From Terfezia claveryi (taxonomy: Eukaryota > Ascomycota > Pezizomycetes > Pezizales > Pezizaceae): a DNA stretch of 64,000 nt. Positions 60,250 to 64,000 of this stretch are shown here, piece after piece; the first letter of the stretch is position 1, and the number at the start of each line of letters is the position of its first letter. Location: positions 372,001-436,000 of the forward strand of contig WHUX01000017.1 of NCBI GenBank assembly GCA_015179025.1. Reading direction: 5' to 3'. The notes beneath the pieces are model-generated. The model was given only the letters and a program-made list of their open reading frames with translations. It had not been told where the DNA came from and made no database searches. A program made the position numbers and the translations under genes.

Positions 60250-60280
60250 ATCCCCACCCGCAACCAGACTAATCCCCACC
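60250..60280. mobile_element. 13-bp insertion flanked by 9-bp direct repeats
   Basis: ATCCCCACC occurs at 60250..60258 and 60272..60280 around CGCAACCAGACTA. A CTGGTTGGCAC sequence resembling another end follows immediately at about 60280. Confidence 0.75.
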
Positions 60281-62395
60281 TGGTTGGCACAACCCCGTAG
60301 TGTCTAGTCTCGATCAGACCCTCGTAGCCAGTGTCCGACTTCTTGAGTTTCCAATCCAGCACGGTACCAACTTCAGACTCACATCTTAGCAGCTTTACCG
60401 CACCTCCACCACCGAGATAAGAGATAATCAGATATATATATATACATTAGTCTTCACAGCCGTCATAAGTCCCACATATCTGGTTGTTTCTTCTCCGCCT
60501 GCAGCTGAACTAGGCCGCATATGTGATGGTCTATGCGTGTCTCAGTTCTCTGGTGTGTCTCATCTATCTCCATGGATCCGGGCAGGATCACTATACCCTT
60601 TCAACGTTCCGGCAAATCTCGACGTTATGAAGCTTCTTTTATTATTGAGCAAGCAAGGCTCTTCCTGGCACGCATGCATCTTGATTTCTCTCTTCTGCAG
60701 CTTCTAGAAGTTGAATTGAAATCAGTGCTGAAGTGCTCTTGATGGTCTAGAACAAATATTCGTGGGGCTGAGGCGACTGTTCTGGCTCTGAATACTTACC
60801 CTGGAACAGCGCGAAACATAGGAACGCGGTCTCGTTTTTGATCAGGTGAGGAGAGTCAGCGGAGTACCGGTAAGTAACAATCTCTCCACATAAGGTTTTC
60901 AGCAGTTATGGGGAGCGACATGGCCAGCCGTCTCGGCCTCGGAACATGTTTGGGACTCGCGCCACCCCCCCCCCCATCTTTATCACACATGGGTCTCACT
61001 CAGGGCTCTGTTGGGCTGGATAGCGCCACTTTGCTGAAAACGGTCAGAGGTGCGTTAGCGCATGCTCTCAGCAAGGGCTAGTTCAGATATGAACTGGCTC
61101 CTATTCGCCCAACAGGCAGGCGGTACGCGATGTCTTGCCATTGCCCTCTTGCTTTGAGGATGAGCGATCCCAAAGCATAGTGTCAAGCGTCCACAGTGTT
61201 TACCTGTGCGAAGACCATATAGGTCAAGTTACCAAAGACAAATTTCCATCGATACCAGCAGAGGCACTGGGTGGGGGGCCAATTTGCATCTGGGGATCAG
61301 ATCACACACTTAAAAAAACCGAAATGAGGGAAGCAACGCAACCTGACCCATCCTCCCCACCCCTGGGATTTTGTGGCCAACCAGAGCGTCTCTTGCACCC
61401 CAACAGCCGGGGACAGGGACATGGGTTTGAGCACCCTCAGCAGGCTAAGTGGTGCCCGCTGTAGCCGAGCAGAAGGGAGGCCTACAGGGAAGGGGAAAAA
61501 AAACAAAGTCTAGGTACTGTAGCATCATGATGAACCCCCGGGCCATCTAATTCCCCTCGCAACACAATAGGAAGCCACTTTATTCCAAAATCCGAACAGC
61601 CAAACAGGCCCAGCCAAAGGGGAAGGGATTCCCCCACACCCACCTCCTGTAACCGACTCCCCAGTAGGTAGTAGTGCTAATAGCTAAGGTACCTCTGCCC
61701 ACGGACGAAAAAGTTGTTTCCTTAAACCCCTTCCCACCATCGCAGGACCTTCCCTCCCTTTTTACCTCCTTCTCCCCCCTTCGATTTCGTCTCCGGAACA
61801 AATCGCAGTCGACACAACGACCCGCCAGCTGACTCGCGCGGAAACTTCCACGTTTTCTCCAAACCTTCCTTTCAACAGGCGACCGCAAGGCTTCAGGTGA
61901 AAGGAATGCAAGGTGGGAACAAACCATAATCTCGGCAGCAATTCGACACGGCCGGTTCAACGACTCCTTTTATGTCAAACTTGTTTCGACTCTATAACTT
62001 GGTCGAGCAACTCAAGAGTCACCCACGTATAGAACACCCAATCGATTAAAGGAGGTCAGTGGGGAGGAAACCAAGAAGCATAAGGTAGTGAAGCTGGAGA
62101 GGTCAATATACAGAACGTGAGTGGGAATATTGAGAGATTGGTGTTCTTGATCCGTGGGGGATGAGAAGGGCAAGGCGCTTTGTGCCTATGAGAGCTCATT
62201 TCACTTCCCATTTGGGTTTTTGCATCCGCTCTGGATCACCAGGCTGACTGTTCTTTGTAAAATAGGACGATACTGTGTGACTTAGTGGTATTACAAGTAG
62301 AAGCCAGAGAATAGTCAGCCTGCATTCACTTTCTTTACATATCTGAACGGTGATATACAACTTGGTTTCTCTGCAACAATTACATACACACAAAT

Positions 62396-64000
62396 ATGAG
62401 CGGGGCAAAGATTCACGATGTGGCCGAAACCACGGCCGTGGCTGATAGATTGTTGAGAGATGGTACCCTTTTGAGGTACCAACTGACAGTTCTACAGCAA
62501 CCTATGAGAGCAAGAGCTTGTGGAATGGGAGCAAAATGTTAGAATATACTGTATATCCTATATATGATAATATGCTGACAGTTAGTTTTAGCGCATGCCG
62601 ATCGTCGACCAGTAGACCCTCCGCCAGTTATAGAGCTTAAAATATTTTCTGGCACTGGAGACGAGCGATCCGATATGTAAGTTCTTCTGGATATCTATCT
62701 GATGAGCAATACTGACATTTTCTAGAACATTTTCCCATAATTCCAACTTCTTTCTGTTCGCAACTTTGGAGCAAGCGCGCCCAATTGCACAAGGGCGAGG
62801 GATGCCAGCACCCGCCCCTGCCCCTGTCTTGACAGGAGTCCCGGTCTCTGGCATGGCATATCTTGATCGCCCAAAGCCAGCGGGGTATTTTATATTCCCT
62901 GACCTCTCAGTTCGTCATGAAGGCAAGTACAGGCTTAGGTTTTCCTTATATGAGGAAACCAAGGACCGTGACGAGATGCCCCAACCGACTCGTGAGGGAG
63001 AACCTCGCGAGTTTGCTGCCCACAGGATTGAGGTCAAATCGAAGCCATTCACAGTTTTCTCTGCAAAGAAGTTTCCAGGTCTTGCTGAGAGTACAGCACT
63101 TTCGAGGATTGTCGCCGAGCAAGGTTGTCGTGTCCGCATTCGACGAGATGTGAGGATGAGGCGGAGGAGTGATAGGCCAGGCCGCGATGATAGTGAGATT
63201 GATGAGACTGCTCAACTTAGGGCCCAACGTAGTGCTGCAACACCTGACGGATTTGATCACGAAATGCGAGGCCATGGTCATCAGCCCCAACAGCATCCTC
63301 ACGCACATCCCCAGCCATCACCTCATGGCCATCACATACAGAGGTCTGGTTCAGAGGACCGCAAGAGGAGTAATTCTGATGCCTCAGCTGCGTCTATGGC
63401 GGAAGCCCCAGCGGCCCCAAGATTCGATCTTGATAGATACGTACCCAGGCAAGAACACCATCCTTACGGTGTCACTCCTCCAGGTCATCAAAACAGCCTC
63501 CAGCATCTTTCTTTTGGTAGCAATAGCACTATTCACCACCCTGCACCGCCTCCAAACGTTCACCAACCTCAAGTTTACAATGGCCACGCCATGCAACCAC
63601 GCTATCCGCAAAACGCACCAGTTGCTCAACATCCCCAACAATCTCCACGTCTTGCACCAGCGCCTCGCCCACAGCCTATGCAGAATGGACAGTACCCTCA
63701 ACCTTACCATCGGGACAGCATGCAGGTGAGACGTACGTCTACCCCACAAGAGTACCAACCTGCACCGAACCATGCCAGGCGGGAGTCGGATCAGTACAGA
63801 CAACCCCATGCGGCACCGTACAGGCCCAACACACCATCTGTTCCATCACAAGGGACTCAATACCAGATAGACGCTTACAACAGCGCACCAGCTTACCAAC
63901 CACCACAGCCAACCCAATATCATACATCTGCGCCAGCTCAGCCAACTGTCTCAGCTCTTCCTTCTCTCAAACTTCCACCACTTGCTATTGAGCCCAAGGT
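62396..64000 (+). CDS. veA: Velvet-family regulator VeA, 5' part
   Basis: The start is ATG 62396 ([13 protein letters not shown]). Exons are 62396..62537, 62592..62676 and 62726 onward, continuing past the window edge. The velvet domain covers roughly residues 25-220: [72 protein letters not shown] and [28 protein letters not shown] basic [11 protein letters not shown] stretch follows, and then a long His/Gln/Pro-rich region as in VeA. The family binds DNA through an NF-kB-like fold. VeA with VelB and LaeA links light to sexual development and secondary metabolism. The order of motifs and long C-terminal region point to VeA rather than VelB, VelC or VosA. The 3' end, including any PEST region, is outside the window. 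Confidence 0.93.

Larger units (their letters stand above)
52013..62395. other. Gene-poor region upstream of veA, with transposon traces
   Basis: More than 10 kb carry no gene I can support. Seven exact AACCAGACT/AGTCTGGTT copies lie here, and five of the window's seven 9-bp-duplicated insertions sit between 56918 and 60280. A GGTATT microsatellite opens the region. Frames at 53168-54500 look like decayed coding sequence. The last 2-3 kb is probably the veA promoter and leader. Confidence 0.5.

Noticed and set aside
61135..61464. 109-codon plus-strand frame
   Set aside because: No recognisable motif and no supporting splice structure; probably veA upstream DNA.

Overview
The window is nuclear DNA of a filamentous ascomycete (Pezizomycotina). 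The evidence is a velvet regulator (VeA) at the right edge, fungal-type short GT-AG introns (mostly 47-110 nt) with CTRAY-like branch sites, and a set of single-copy fungal housekeeping genes. Introns are dense (13 exons in one permease, 11-15 nt exons in two genes) and intergenic DNA is long. That is unlike compact yeast genomes and would fit an intron-rich lineage, but I cannot name the species. I saw no tRNA, rRNA or CRISPR.

Layout, left to right. 1-697 (-): Gis2/CNBP zinc-knuckle protein, cut by the left edge. 2625-4425 (-): F-box protein, divergent from 4582-7342 (+): Ctp1/Sae2/CtIP DNA-end resection factor. 8382-10699 (+): choline/GABA-type permease. 11216-12840 (+): fructosamine-kinase-like gene with an apparent frameshift. 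14164-15470 (-): Pho80-type cyclin. 20359-21368: decayed Harbinger-like element. 22434-25672 (+): armadillo protein of the GID ubiquitin ligase (Gid5/Vid28/ARMC8). 27063-30364 (-): Vtc2/3-type SPX-VTC polyphosphate polymerase subunit. 32822-33242 (-): mitochondrial ribosomal protein mL53. 34054-36143 (+): Tma64/eIF2D. 37443-38708 (-): Ypq-type PQ-loop vacuolar transporter. 44653-49118 (-): large proline-rich protein of unknown function. 62396->64000 (+): VeA. The stretches 15.5-20.3, 38.7-44.6 and 49.1-62.4 kb hold almost no recognisable genes.

The genes do not form a pathway cluster. A loose theme is nutrient and vacuole biology: a Pho80-type cyclin, a VTC subunit, a vacuolar amino-acid exporter and a plasma-membrane permease.

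The most unusual signal is non-coding. The 9-mer AACCAGACT/AGTCTGGTT occurs at least 16 times, always outside called exons, where about 0.5 is expected by chance. At seven loci it lies inside a tiny insertion of 10-39 bp bounded by a perfect 9-bp direct repeat. These look like minimal elements or excision footprints of a transposon with TAGTCTGGTT termini and 9-bp target-site duplications.
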